64,000 nt of DNA from Macrotrachela quadricornifera (Eukaryota; Rotifera; Eurotatoria; Philodinida; Philodinidae), in contig JAJEKB010019987.1 of the NCBI GenBank assembly GCA_022393335.1, positions 1 through 64,000 on the forward strand, written 5' to 3'. Position 1 is the first letter of the stretch; each line of letters starts with the position of its first letter. A program made the translations under genes and the position numbers. Of this stretch, positions 49,762 to 63,332 are shown piece by piece. The notes beneath the pieces are model-generated. The model saw nothing but the letters and a program-made list of their open reading frames with translations. It did no database searches and had not been told where the DNA came from.

Positions 49762-52700
49762 TTATACAAGAACACTAAGTGAACAAAGTTGACACTGTTC
49801 AGGATTTGTTGTTGTCGTTGTATTTGTTGATATTGATGTTGGCGGAGAATTTATATCAATATGTAAAGAACGACAAGTTCGATAATTATTTGATATAGTT
49901 TGAGAATTATTATCATCATTTAAAATTTCTTGATATATATGATAATTTTGTCCTGAATTTAAATTTGAATTTGTATCTATTGATGATGAACCACTACTAT
50001 GATAATGTGTTGGACATGTACATTGAGTAGAAATACTTGTTTGATAACTAATTGGACGTGAATGATTACAATGTTGATGATAAAAATGTTGATGTTGTTG
50101 TTGTTGTGTTGATGATAATGGGACATTTGGTGATGACCATGGAATTGTATTTGTTGGAGTTGGACGTACAAGAAGTGTTTCACTTTTTGAATCATTATTT
50201 TGATGATATTTAGAAGATTTTATATGACAAAATAATACATATGGACAACGTGTTATAAATAAAATAACAATTATAAGAAGTATAAGTACAAATACAATAC
50301 CAAATATTGAACCAATTAATATACTTTTTGTTGGTTCACTCATATACCAAAATTGTTTTGGTTGTTTTGATTCAATAATAAATGATGATTTTAATGTTTG
50401 AGTTGGATATATAGTTGAAAATAAATGTATTTGTTTACAAAATTTTTCATAATCAATTTTACGATATAAATATACACATATTTCACTTTGTTCAATATAA
50501 TCAATTGTATAATTTCTTTGTAATATATCAAGTAATTCACTTATTTTATAATTTGGTAAACTAGAACTTATTTTAAAACCATTTATATCATGATATTTAT
50601 AATAAATACGACGATATTCATCATTTGAATTTTCATTTATTAATAATGGATATAATTCCCATTGAATTAATAATTGAGATTTATCATTTATTGGTGTTAT
50701 TGTAAAATCAGATATACGAATTCTTTCTAATATTGTTTCTTCGGGCATTATTGTTGCCATTATTTCAGAAGATTGTTCTTGTTCAGGAGTATTTTCAATA
50801 AGTTCTTCAAATCTAATTAAAAAAAAAATACAATAATTATATGGTTAAGGAAGAGAAATCAGTAGGTTTTTGAAAGTATTTTTCTCAAAATATTCCGGTG
50901 CATTTCATATAGTAAATTAATCTTGATATTACCAGATGGAATCGGTTTTGGATCCTATCGAGCTTTATTCCGTTGTTATGTTTGAATAACATGAAATCGT
51001 CCTTCATTCTTCGGATTTATGCAGAAGTTGGTTACTCTATTACATGTAGTGAGGGTAAGGGTTAAAATATTATTATTATTAGACGTGACTAGATTTTGAG
51101 AGTATTCGATTATAATTCATCATTTAAAAACTTACATATTCAAAATAGTTGTGTTTACTATAGTCGTCATCGTTGTCGTCGTCGTCGTCGTCGTTGTTAT
51201 CATTGTAGTAGTCGTTGTTTCTTGTTCAATTTTTATTAAATGTTTACATTGTGGTAAAGTCATTGAACTACATGGTAATTGTTCATTAGATAAATCTATA
51301 AGATTAATATTTTTATATTGAGATGGTGATTGACATTGGCCAGTTAATTTATGTTTTAAATGAAATAAATTTAGAAAATTTTCTCCAAATTGACAATCAC
51401 AATGTAATGGATTTTGATCAAGTTCAAGTGTAGAAAGTATATGATAATAATTTAATATTGTTTGATTAATTGTACATATTTGATTATGTCGTAAAGATAA
51501 AATTTGTAATGTTTTATTAATATTACTAAACATTGGAATTATTGTTAAACTATTATTTGTTAAATCTAAATAAAATTCAAAAACAAAAATATAATAAAAA
51601 ATTTTTGCTTTTTTTTGTTTACCGAGTGATTGTAAATGAGTATTTCGAAATGCATTTATATGAATAGATTCAATTTGATTATTACGTAAATGAAGTCTTT
51701 CAAGAGAAGGTAAATTTAAAAAAATTTTTTTATCAATTTTTTTTCCTAAAAAATTTTCATCTAAATTTAATTGTTTTAATTTTGGTGCATTTAATGATGA
51801 TATATATTTTAATAAATTTCTATCAAGTTCAAGAATTTCTAATGATGGAAATATATTATTTATTGTTGATGACCATTGTGTTAATTTATTTGATGATAAA
51901 TATAATTTTTCTAAATAACCAAGACGTGTTAATATAGATAAATTAATTGAATTTAAACGATTATTTTTTAAAGATAAAATTTTTAAATTTAATGGTAAAT
52001 ATAATTGTTTTATTGTTTCAAGACGATTATAATCAAAATAAAATTCACGTAAATTATATAAATGTATAAGAAATGTTAAATGTTTTTCTGTAACTAATTC
52101 ATTATTACGTAAATTTAATATTTCAAGTTGTGATGATATTAATTCAAATATATGTTCATCAATTGTTTCAATACCTAATTAAGAAAAAAAATCAAAAAAA
52201 TCTTTTTTTATAAAAAAGTTTTACCATTATAAGATAAATCAAGTTCAATTAATGAATTTGATGATTGAAATGTTGTTATTGATATTGATGGATGTATATT
52301 TAAATGACGAATTTTATTTTTACTTAAATTTAATATTTTTAATTTTTTTAATGATAATATTAATGGTATATGAATAAATTCTAGAAAATTTTCTGATAAA
52401 TCTAAACGTTCTAAATTTGAAAATAAATAAATAAATATATTAATATTATCAATTTGTTTTATTAAACATGATTGTAATGAAAGATGTATTAATTTTTTTG
52501 ATGTTAATAAATTTCTATTAAATGTTATATCAAATGTATTTGATAAATTAAATGAACGTAAACTTAAACGTTTTAAATTAGGTAATTCTGATAATATTTG
52601 TATAAATGTATTTAATGTTAAATTTGATGATAATAATGTTGTTGAAAATATAAATTCTTCTAAATAATTTGATAAATCAATAAATGCATTTGTTTCAATT

Positions 52701-53061
52701 GATTTTATTGGATTTAATTGAAATTCAAGTTTACGTAATTTTAAACCATTAAAAGCATTTTTATGTACAATTGATATTCGATTACCGGATAAAACAAGTT
52801 CATCAAAAATTATATTGCCTTTAGAAAAATTTTTATTTTAATTTGGTAGTTTTTTTTTTATATTAACTTACTATTATTAAAATGTGGTATAACAGTTAAT
52901 TGTTTTCGTGCACAATATATATAAACACGTCCTGTTTCAGTTATTGCGCATCGACATTTTGATTGAATATCAAATGGAATTGGACATGAGAAAATTTGTT
53001 TAATAAATAGAGAAAATTTTATTAAAATAATTAATGAATAATAAACATAACGAATAATCAT
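49762..53061 (-). CDS. Leucine-rich repeat single-pass membrane receptor
   Basis: Five exons (53061-52872, 52818-52225, 52174-51623, 51565-51136, 50812-49762) give 938 aa. A signal peptide (YSLIILIKFSLFIKQIFS) is followed by a cysteine cap (CPIPF...CRCA...YIYCARKQLTVIP). About 16-18 leucine-rich repeats follow, then an LRRCT cap (NPLHCDCQFGENFLNLF). A Thr-rich spacer encoded partly by a CGT/CGA repeat (51175-51195), a 120-residue beta-like domain with no clear match (possibly a degenerate fibronectin III fold), and a transmembrane helix near residues 753-775 come next. The 160-residue cytoplasmic tail is polar, Gln/His/Ser-rich, and ends SVLV, which could bind a PDZ domain. The layout resembles synaptic or developmental LRR receptors (LRIG, LRRTM, Slitrk types), but I cannot assign an orthologue. 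No kinase or TIR domain. Confidence 0.8.
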
Positions 53062-56000
53062 GATTATCTACAAATGATAAATCAAATGAAATGAAAGAGA
53101 AAAAAAAAGAAAATGAAGAAGAAAAAATTTTTTTTTCTTGATTATTCAAGGATTCTTTTTTTCCTCTCTCTATCTCTCTCTCTCGTTTTATACTGATGTT
53201 TATTATAGTATACTTAATGTTGTCATATCCTGTTCATCCCTTACTTGCTTGTGTTCTTTCTCTCTCTCCTCCCTATTCGTTACGTGTTCGCTACTGATTA
53301 TGAAACAAGCAGTCGTTGTTAAGAGTGCTTATTTGCATTAGCGATAGATGGATTTTGACACCCTCAGCCTTGGCGGCATGAGCTTGTTACTGATCTCATT
53401 CTTTTATTCTGTAGAGACTCGTCACAGAACGATTGTTGCGGAAATTGAAGATGACAGTACCTATGTTAAACTGGACACATGCATATAGATGGACGTTATG
53501 ATTGTGTTCAATTAGAACGATGATGAATAATTCAGTATTCACATAAATAAGAGAAAAAAACGAGAGAGAGAGAGAGAGAGAGACGCGCGTGAGTGAATGC
53601 GCAATGTCCATCAAACTGAATAAACGGTCAGTCAATGATTATGTCATACACACTTTGATAGATAAGCATACATTTATGGAGACGAAAACTATAGTTTTCT
53701 TCTAATTACACTTCGGGAAAAGAAGAAAACTGTCAATTATCTCTTTTTTTCTTTTTCTTTTTCTTCTTAGTAAGAAAATAAATGATAGATAAATCATTGT
53801 ATATAACATCTAAAAAATCGTGGTCAAACGATTTTTTCTGTTACTGAACAAGAATGTGTCGATTAATGATGGCACTTTCGTGTGAAACGGAAGAAGTGCT
53901 CGCGCATATATATATATATGTATACATTCCGAATGTCATTACGTGTAAAAGAAGAAAAGAAGACGAAGAAGAAGCATCTTTATTCTTTCTCTAGGGGAAA
54001 AGAAGAAGGAGCAGCTGGAAATCAACTAAACTCATTTTGATGTTGATGACGTCCGATTCACTAGAGAGAAAGGAGAGAAAATGAAGAAGAAGAAGAAGAA
54101 TGTTCTTCGTTGTTATTATTCTTGTTCTACTTCTTTTCTCTTTTTTCGCAGGTGATCGTTTTTTTTTCTTTTAGTATAATATAATTTTTTCAACCATCTA
54201 ATCAATGAGCCGTTACGGTTCTAGATTTTCTTTTTTTCTTTTTGTTTATTGTTGAAGGTCTATTCGAAATAAATGATGGTTATATGATATAATACAAAAA
54301 AGGGCTCGGTCTCATCTAATTTGCCTAATCATTATTTGCTATAGCATGCTGTCTAGAGATTACAATACAAAACAAAAGTATATTCAAATTAATCAGCGAT
54401 GAAGGTTATTTTTCTGTCTTTCTATCATATTGTATCACACAAGGAGATTGCTAACGTCAAATGTTTACAAGCTATGTCTTTCTATCCTGCTACTATGCAA
54501 GTCATGCAGTTGAAGACCACTCATAGTCAATCATTGACAAGTGCTTGTCGTGTATATGTGTATAAGAATAAATAAGGTAGCCATTTGAGTAAAGATTGCA
54601 TCATTCTAATCGAACTCAACAACGATTAAACTTTAAAAGTGTGAAAGAATGATAGATACTTAGACATGTATTGTATTATATGTATGTAAAACTTTAGAAT
54701 AATAATCGAAAAATAATGCTTTTATTATCGCTGCATGTGTTTCCTTGTTTTTCATTGAATTAAGTAGAAACGCATGTTCTTCTTTTCATATACATATATG
54801 TATGTATAGACACTTTACTTACCTCTATTGTCATTTGACAGGAGAAGGTATTTCCGCTAATAGTGACATGTGATGATCTATGTCTATATATTTATATATG
54901 TATATGTGTGTATGTATGTGGTGAGAACTGCAAATGGCGTTAGTCATTTATTCTTTCATTTCCTTTTAATAATCATGGTAATAGAAATTAACATGCACTC
55001 GTGTATGATTCTACTGTCTAGCCAAATGTAGATTTTTCCAATAAAAACGCAATGTAAGAAGATGACTGACCACCAATGTCTCTATTCTAATCAAATTGAG
55101 AGAAGAGTCTCTAATCCTACTTTATTCGGACTCAAGTTATTGGATATTCATATACATACGTAAAACAAAAATAAAAATAAAGTCGGTCAGTTTCGATTTA
55201 ATGAAGTATAGATATGTATACATAGATATAAAAAATAAAATGAGGACAACAAATATTCAATATGTATATACAAAGATATGTGTATATAGACGAAAATTAT
55301 AGTGCACGTGTCATCTTCATGTCTTTTGAGTACAGAATAATCAATAACCTACTATAATATATATATATACACCTATCATGTCGATTGATCAACGTATCGG
55401 TTTTTTTTTCTTTTCATTTGTTCGATTTAGTCCTTGATTCTAAATAGGTTTTTCATTGACTATTATGATGGCTCTTTCATATTTAAGCAAGCACACTTTC
55501 TTTCTTTTTTATTCTATAGAATCGTTCAATATGTTTAACGCTTCTATGTCGTTTTCTCACACATACATATATACATTGGTTCTTTCTTTTTCAATGATGC
55601 GCGCAATCTGTTTCGACTATGACTACTTTTGCTTTCAAGTTTTTCTTTTGTCATTGTCGTACGATTTGATTATTATTTTTTATTTCATTCACTAATAGCT
55701 ACTGTTAAAATAGAAGAGAAAAAAGGGGGAGTTGACAATAGTTCTATATATATATGTGCGAGTATATTTGTGCTCAGACGATGAAGATTGTTTAATTATC
55801 AATTTCTTCTATGCTTTGCAACCATTACACATTTTTTGATGACGTGTGAAACGGCATACGGTTCATTAGATGAGGTCTTCAAAGGAAAAAACTATATAAA
55901 AGAAAATCACTGACCTTCGCATTTGAAGACTATTTTCTTATTCTATGTTTATATTTATAAAAGATAGATATTTTAATTGTAAGCATATACACACACACAC

Positions 56001-57811
56001 ACACGTATACATATGATCATCTCCTCATTATGATTATAAGCACGTTTAAACAATTCAATGTTAACTTTTTTCTTAAGAGAAAAAGAAGAAAAAAAAAATA
56101 TGTTGCACACTAAAGTATACTAATTTGCATCGATTAGAAACTCCTTGAGACGTTCGATTCACACATAAATAGCAGCAACTTGCCTGAATGACCTGTTGCC
56201 ATCACCTCCCATTCGTAATTGCTCATTCGATATATCTAACCTTGCATTCTTATTTGTATTCTTCTTAACCTTAAGAATAAAACGCAATAGCAAGATGTTT
56301 ATTGTCTTTTTTGACGTTTGTTTTTTCATTGATATATCGAAAGAAAAAAAAGTATGTTGTGTCGGCGTTAGAAACAGATGTGTACGTGCGTACGATTACT
56401 CAATTCTACTCATCTATTTTGTCAATAGACAAATAAGTACACATATAAACTTTCTTTGAAACATAGAAGATATCTAAATCTTTCTTATGAATGATAAAGA
56501 ATCAAAATCAATTTAATTTTTATATATATATTTTTCTTTTGAACATTTTTCAATCACATACAATCGAAAAGTAAACAGGTCTAGTTTCGATTTCACATAT
56601 TCGTGTAAATTGGAAGCCGACACTCAATAGAAAAAGAAAATACTCGTGTATATATATTTGTGTGTGTGTGTGTTTATATATTAAAGACCATGAAAGAAAG
56701 TATCCTCTGTTTATATACAGATCAATTACAACTAATTCATTTTCATAATAATTATTACAATGAAAAGAAAACTTACTTAAAATTAAAAAGCAAATCTTTT
56801 TGTTTTTTAATATATTTAAAATGATAATGATAATCTTTTGTTGATACATATATTTTTCTTTTCTTTTCTTTTTTTTAATTCTTCAAATATTGTTCTAGTC
56901 GTCTTGTTTAAAGCCGACATGAAGATGTCTTATAAATGTAAACTTTTTACTTATTCTTTCTTTTCATTTTTCTTAACTTGTTGTTTGCTTATGTAACTAT
57001 TACTAATATCAAATAGAATGAAAATGAAGTATAAAAAGAAAACGATTCGGCTCGTCATATACAAACTAATCGACACATTCAATTGTTTTCAAAGTTCTTT
57101 TCTTTCCGATGTTGACAACAAATAATTTCATTTTTTTTTATTCATCCGATTTAAAGAATAGTTGACCGGAGTGAACACTTGATTTTTTTTTTTTCTTTTC
57201 TAAGGTTTGCGTCACAGACAAATTTATAAGATTGACATATGGTCGCTACTTGAGACACACGCGCAATGTAATATATTTATGTATATATACCTTTGTATGT
57301 GTCGGATTTATTAAAAATTTAAAAGAAATATAAGGTAGTCATCAAAAGAAAGGAAATCTTTTTTTTTGACTCTCTCTCTCTCTCTCGTGATTTACAATCA
57401 TACCAGAAACAATAGTACTTACTATCAATTACTATAAACGAGAGAAGAAGAAAAAAAAAGAGGTCAATATAAAAATCTTCTATTCTAATCTTTTGCTATT
57501 GTTTTATGAACTTACTTTCTCAAGAGTTTACGAGACTTAATGAATGCATCAATAATGATGGTTGAATTCGTAGTAAAAGAAAAGAATGATAAGTATGCAT
57601 TGAGTGTACACACGTCAAATCGAATGCCGTTCATTCATCGTTTGTTTCTTCAAACTGATCAATGAATAGAGAAGTGCATATACAACTGATTAGATGCATT
57701 CTCGTTCAGCTTGTTTTACATCTACATATATCATTAAATTTGAATATATCAACAAGAAGAAAAAAAAAAGAAACTTTCTATATTCTTCTTTTGTTATTTT
57801 AGGCAATAAAA
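53062..57811. other. Gene-free stretch between divergent LRR and photolyase genes
   Basis: 4.7 kb without a supported gene. It holds simple repeats: AG run 53562-53582, CA run 55989-56003, GT run 56661-56673, TC run 57371-57386 and several TA runs (for example 53907-53920). No inverted-repeat element was found. The photolyase ATG is preceded by TTTTAG ending at 57802. Confidence 0.5.
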
Positions 57812-59665
57812 ATGCCAAAACGTAAAGAAACTATGCCAATAATAAATAAACGAGAGAAAAAAATAAGTGAATCAGATAATACAACTACTGATAAAGATGA
57901 TGATATTGAAGAAGAACAAAAGAATAATTTATCTGAAAAATTAGTTAATACAAAAACAAATACAACTATAATCGATTACTTTACTATAAAACCACTTCAA
58001 TCAGCTATTGATCATGTTAGAAAAAATATTTGTTCGAGTGTAAATGATTTTCATTTTAATAAAAACCGTGTTCGACCAATGAATAATATAAATATAATTC
58101 CACAAGATTCTAAAATAATACTTTATTGGATGTCACGGGATCAACGTATACAAGATAATTGGGCTATGGTGTATGCTCAACGACTTGCACTTAAACAAGA
58201 ACTTCCATTACATGTTGCTTTTTGTTTAGTACCAACATTTTTAGCTGCACCATTACGTGCATATCGTTTTATGCTTAAAGGTTTACGTGAAGTTGAAAAA
58301 GAATGTCAACAATTAAATATTATATTTCATTTATTAATGGGACAAGCAGAAAATATTTTACCAAAATTTATTGAAAATCATAAAGTTGGAACAATTATTA
58401 CTGATTTTTCACCATTACGTACACCACGTCAATGGGTAGAAAATGTTGCAAAAAAAATTACAACCATTCCTCTTGTACAAGTAAATAGAAAAAGAAAAGT
58501 ATTAAAAGAAAAAAACTAACAATAAATATTTATTTTATAGGTTGATGCACATAATGTTGTACCTTGTTGGCATGCATCACCTAAACTTGAATATGGTGCA
58601 CGTACAATACGAAATAAACTTCATCAACATATGAATGAATTTTTTACTGAATATCCTCCTATTATTAAACATCCACATACATCATCTAATAATCATCAAA
58701 TAAAATCAATTGATTGGCAAGCAGCTGATGATAGTTTACAAGTGGATCGAACTGTTGATGAAGTTTCTTGGGCTATTCCTGGTTAAATTATTTATAAGAA
58801 AGAAAAAAAAGAATAAAATAAAAATCTTTTTCTTTTTTTTTATAGGTTATACTGGTGGAATAGCACAATTAGAATCATTTATAAATGAACGTGTACTTAA
58901 TTTTGCTATTGGACGTAATGATCCAAATAAAACTGCTATATCTAACCTTTCACCATGGTTACATTATGGACAAATAAGTCCACAACGTGCATTACTTATT
59001 ATAGCAAAATTACGATCAAAATATAAAGATGCTTGTGATGCATTTATTGAAGAAGCATTTGTACGAAGAGAATTAAGTGATAATTATTGTTATTATCAAG
59101 AAAATTGTAAGTTTAAAAGAAATATATACTTTTTGTTTTATTTATTTAATATTTATTAAAAGATGATAATATTAATGGTGCATGGGAATGGGCAAAAAAA
59201 ACTTTAAATGATCATCGACAGGATAAACGAACTCATATATATAGTCGTGATGATCTTGAATATGCTCGAACATATGATAAATTATGGAATGCATCACAAA
59301 TTCAAATGATTAAAGAAGGTAAATTGCATGGATTTTTACGTATGTATTGGGCAAAAAAAATTCTTGAATGGACAAAAACACCAGATGAAGCTATTGAAAT
59401 AGCTATTTATTTAAATGATAAATATAATCTTGATGGCCGTGATCCAAATGGTTATGTTGGTATTATGTGGAGCATGTATATTATTAATTATTAATTATTT
59501 ATTTTTGTAATTAAAATTTTATTATTTTTGTTTTTCAGATGTGGAATTCATGATCAAGGTTGGAGAGAAAGATCAGTTTTTGGTAAAATTCGTTATATGA
59601 ATTATGATGGATGTAAACGAAAATTTGATGTTTTACAATATGAAAACAAATATTCCAGTTTATAA
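57812..59665 (+). CDS. Class II CPD photolyase
   Basis: Five exons (57812-58480, 58541-58781, 58846-59106, 59163-59475, 59539-59665) give 536 aa. The enzyme repairs UV-induced cyclobutane pyrimidine dimers using light and FAD. The core starts near residue 98 ([20 protein letters not shown]), and class II signatures follow: [90 protein letters not shown] and [18 protein letters not shown]. These include the FAD-binding and tryptophan-rich regions, all intact. The first 95 residues are polar, with basic NLS-like runs (PKRK, KREKK) and a PIP-box-like NTTIIDYF at 50-57, suggesting nuclear targeting and perhaps PCNA contact. An AG acceptor lies 9 nt before the ATG. Confidence 0.95.
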
Positions 59666-61679
59666 ATATGTAAATAACCAAGTAAAAAGTATTCCAGCTG
59701 ATAATTAATCTCGCAAAAAAAAGCAATAAAAGTATTTCTAGTCATTTTCTTATTTTCTTTTTTTACTGATAACTGTACTGATTTTTTCTATTGATGAAAC
59801 ATTAAAGATAGAACGATTATATTGTCTTTTCTTTTCTTATCCGTACATATATATATTGTCTTACGCAATTAAGCGTGCGTATGTTTGTCTGACCCTTCCG
59901 GCATCCAATTGGGTTAACTATCAAAGATTATCGATTGACTAGTCACTGTCTGTCTATATGTTATGCTACAGCTAATATATCATCTATAAACGATTAGCAC
60001 ATTGAATGATTGTTTATTATTATTTATGTTATTTTAGTAAAACATGCCAAGTGTAGCATCCTAACATTTTAATCATGATGATTATCATCATCATTTTGTT
60101 TTCTGACAAATGATATTTTGGAATAAAAATGAATGTTTGACGTAGCAGAAAATGTATATTCTATGATAGGAGGAGTGTTGAAATTATTCAGATAAAATAT
60201 AGATTAAAAATGAATATTTCATTTTTCTATAGTTAACTGATGAACATATTTCATTATGATAAACAACTATGAGATAGATAGAATAAGCTCATTAATGAGT
60301 TTCGACATTTTTGCATTGTTATTTTTTTAAGCTCATTTATAACTTGACAATCATTAGTCTATTGTTTGAATATAGTAAAAATGAATTAATCGTAGTTAAT
60401 TTTTAGACAAAAACACATAAAAATAAAAAAATGATTTATTGCTTTTACTTGTTTCCGATTTAAATTGATGTTTCCTATATAGGTAGATAGAATGTTTTTT
60501 TTCCTAAGGGGATCTTCATAAAGAAATAAACGGAAGAACAACATACATTTACAAAATAAGAATTAGCAAAAGGTCATTAATGTATATACATGTACATAGA
60601 TTTCTTAGTATAATTAATCATGTTTTTTACCTCTTAATTCTAACCTTAAGACATAAAGCCTAGAAACCTATATTTTTATAAATTATAAATATTCATTCTT
60701 ACATTATTTTTCTATACAAATTTATGATGTAATTAATATATTATTATCAGATGATGACGATAGATTGATTAAAAGACAATCTGACACCTTCTAGACATTT
60801 GCACGCATATGTAGGAAAAGATGAATTTTAATAAGAAAAAAAAGATAATGAAACATACCTCAATTGTGCATGTGTTGTAATTTCAACGGATAATTGAATT
60901 GAACCACAACAGTAGTCGATCAATTCTAGTTACTACTTGTAAATTATGGTCTATTCTTTCTTTCTCATGCATCTTTTTTTTTTCTTTTCTCTCTCTCTCT
61001 CTCTTTCTCTCTATCGGACATTGGTCATTGATTAAATGAGAGAAGAAGCAAAACGATACATTTCTCTTTCTCTTATTTTTTTTTTCTTTCTTTCCTCCTT
61101 ATCCATATAAACATACACGTGTCAGTTAATAGGCAACAATACGGATGAATTTTGAACAATTTACAACTATCAAAACAATAATATTAAATCATTTCTTAAT
61201 AGGAGATTATTTCTATCTTCGATAATGAGAGTTCATTTACCTATATGTACGAAAAGACAATATACACTTTACATATACATATATTTTCTCTTTTTAATTT
61301 CCATAGACAAACAAAATGTATATTGTTACTGTTGTGGTTGTTTTTGTTAGGTTAAATTTCAAAAAGTCTATTCAAGCGTTAAACGAATCTCAAGTTGATC
61401 GATATATTGATAAGTTTAAGACAACCTTGACCATTGATAAAAAAAATTTGTATTTCTAATCATTTATCGATTAAACTTAATGCATCATTGAGTATTTTTT
61501 CTTTTGCTTATTATTATATAATATACACATATGTTTCAATAAATGTCTATTGAATTAGTAATTAATCAATCTTTCAAGGATAGAAATATTTCTTTTGATT
61601 TTTTATAAATATGTATGTTCAAGTATTTTGAACATATGTCAAGTTAATAGATATAAATATAACTTTGTTTTAGATCATT
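59666..61679. other. Gene-free stretch before EXOSC8
   Basis: 2.0 kb of AT-rich DNA. AATAAA at about 59725 fits the photolyase poly(A) signal. A CT-rich tract lies at 60976-61013. A TTTTAG acceptor ends at 61673, 6 nt before the EXOSC8 ATG. No further gene or element seen. Confidence 0.5.
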
Positions 61680-62588
61680 ATGTCTGTAGATAATCATGAA
61701 GAATTACAAAAGTTTATTGATTTAAATGAACATTATCGAACATATCTTGAAGAACATAATAATTTACGTCCGGATGGACGAGATTTTCATGAAATTCGTC
61801 CTATACAAATTCTTGAAAAATTTCTTCAACATTCTTATGGTTCATCAATGGTTCGTTTTGGTAATACAACAGTTATATGTTCAATAACTGGTCAATTAGC
61901 AAAACCATCTTTAAAATCTTTACGATCAGGTTTTATTCAAACAGTTGTATTATTACCACGTACACAAGCATGGTCAACATATGGACGAAGACAACAAATA
62001 ATTAATGAAAATTTAACATTAAGTCAACATTTACTTGATATTATTCATAAATCTAAATTAATTAATTTAGAAGATTTATGTATTGAAGAAGGTTAATATG
62101 ATGAAATAGCTTATTTATTTATTTATTTATTTTTGAAATATTTTTATTTAGGTAAATGGGTATGGTGTTTACAAATTGATTTTCAATGTTTAAATAACGA
62201 TGGAAATTTATTTGATAGTTGTTTAATTGCTCTTCATATAGCATTACGTCAAACATATTTTCCAACAGTTAAAATCGATCCTGATACACAAAAACCTTTA
62301 GTTTCTACAAAAGAATTAAAACAATTTAAATATAATCATGAACAAGAACCTTTATGTTGTACAATAGCTATCTATCAATATGAACAAGGATATAAATTTT
62401 TAATTGATCCAACATTAGAAGAAGAAAATATTGCAAAAAGTATTTTATATTATGTTTTATTAAAAAATGATCAGATATGTTTAATACATAAAACAAGTGG
62501 TACACCATTTTCAATAGAAAAATTTCGTGAATGTTATTCACTTGCTCAAAAATATATTCTTGATTTACGTAGAAAACTTAATCAATAA
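61680..62588 (+). CDS. EXOSC8: Exosome complex component RRP43
   Basis: Two exons (61680-62091, 62152-62588) give 282 aa, close to human EXOSC8 (276 aa). It is one of six RNase PH-like ring subunits of the RNA exosome; the animal ring is catalytically inactive. The order of conserved pieces matches: LRPDGRDFHEIR, GSSMVRFGNTTVICSITGQ, LLDIIHKSKLI with LEDLCIEEGK, VWCLQIDFQCLNNDGNLFD, FLIDPTLEEE and LIHKTSGTPFSIEKF. An NTTVIC strand and LCI before the intron are typical for RRP43 rather than other subunits. The acceptor just upstream of the ATG leaves a 6-nt leader. Confidence 0.93.
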
Positions 62589-63332
62589 ATTGTGATTGAC
62601 AATGAATGATTGAACTCTTTTTGTTTTTTTTTTCATTCTTTTTTGTTACTATTATAACTTTGCGTGATTACGCATCAGACCGATGTAGTGACACATGTCC
62701 ACATTTGAACACCCACCTCATGTCTCGACAATTGTCATCTCTTCGATTTATTCATTAATGAGAAGACAACTTTCCCTAGTGAGAATTGAAAAGCGAGACG
62801 CATGTATTCAACTAAAAAAAAAACGTAATCGTTTAGTACAAATTTAAACATTAAGTTTAATATTTAATATACTTAGGGCAATCCAAAAGTAGTAGTGGAA
62901 GTACTTTATTTTCTTATAGATAGCTGATAGAAAAAATGATGTTCTATTTGTTCTATACTATTTCATACTTCATTGTATGGTATATTTTGTTTTCTTTTTA
63001 ATACAATGTATTAAGTGATCATTAAACGAAATGGAACAGTGTGCCTCATTCCTTACGATCTAATGCTATTAGATAGTTTTTAACAAAAGTAATTCTTATC
63101 AAAATTTTATTATTATGATATTAGTTGAATAGTGTTCAAATAGCATAGAACAAATAGAGCGTCATTTTCTCTATTGCATCATAAAAAAGTTAGTTTTTCT
63201 AAGCTATCTATAAGAAAATAAAATACTTCTATCATTACTTTTGAATTGCCCTATGTATATAACTTTATCAATTATTGTTAAGAAATAGATATTGGTTTGA
63301 TAAATGAAATGTTTCTTCTTTTTTTTAGATCA
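62589..63332. other. Spacer between EXOSC8 and ALG1 containing a MITE
   Basis: Half of this stretch is the TA-flanked MITE at 62874-63253. The remaining bases hold the EXOSC8 3' UTR and, at 63327-63328, the AG acceptor 4 nt before the ALG1 ATG. No other gene seen. Confidence 0.55.
62874..63253. mobile_element. TA-flanked MITE (GGGCA family, copy 2)
   Basis: The ends read TAGGGCAATCCAAAAGTA and, reversed from the far side, TAGGGCAATTCAAAAGTA. The arms continue as inverted complements (for example TTTTCTTATAGATAGCT) for about 100 bp. TA flanks both ends. The first ten bases, the TCTATTTGTTCTA-type inner block and the overall plan match the larger element at 35832-36423. It lies 80 bp upstream of the ALG1 start codon. 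Confidence 0.78.
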
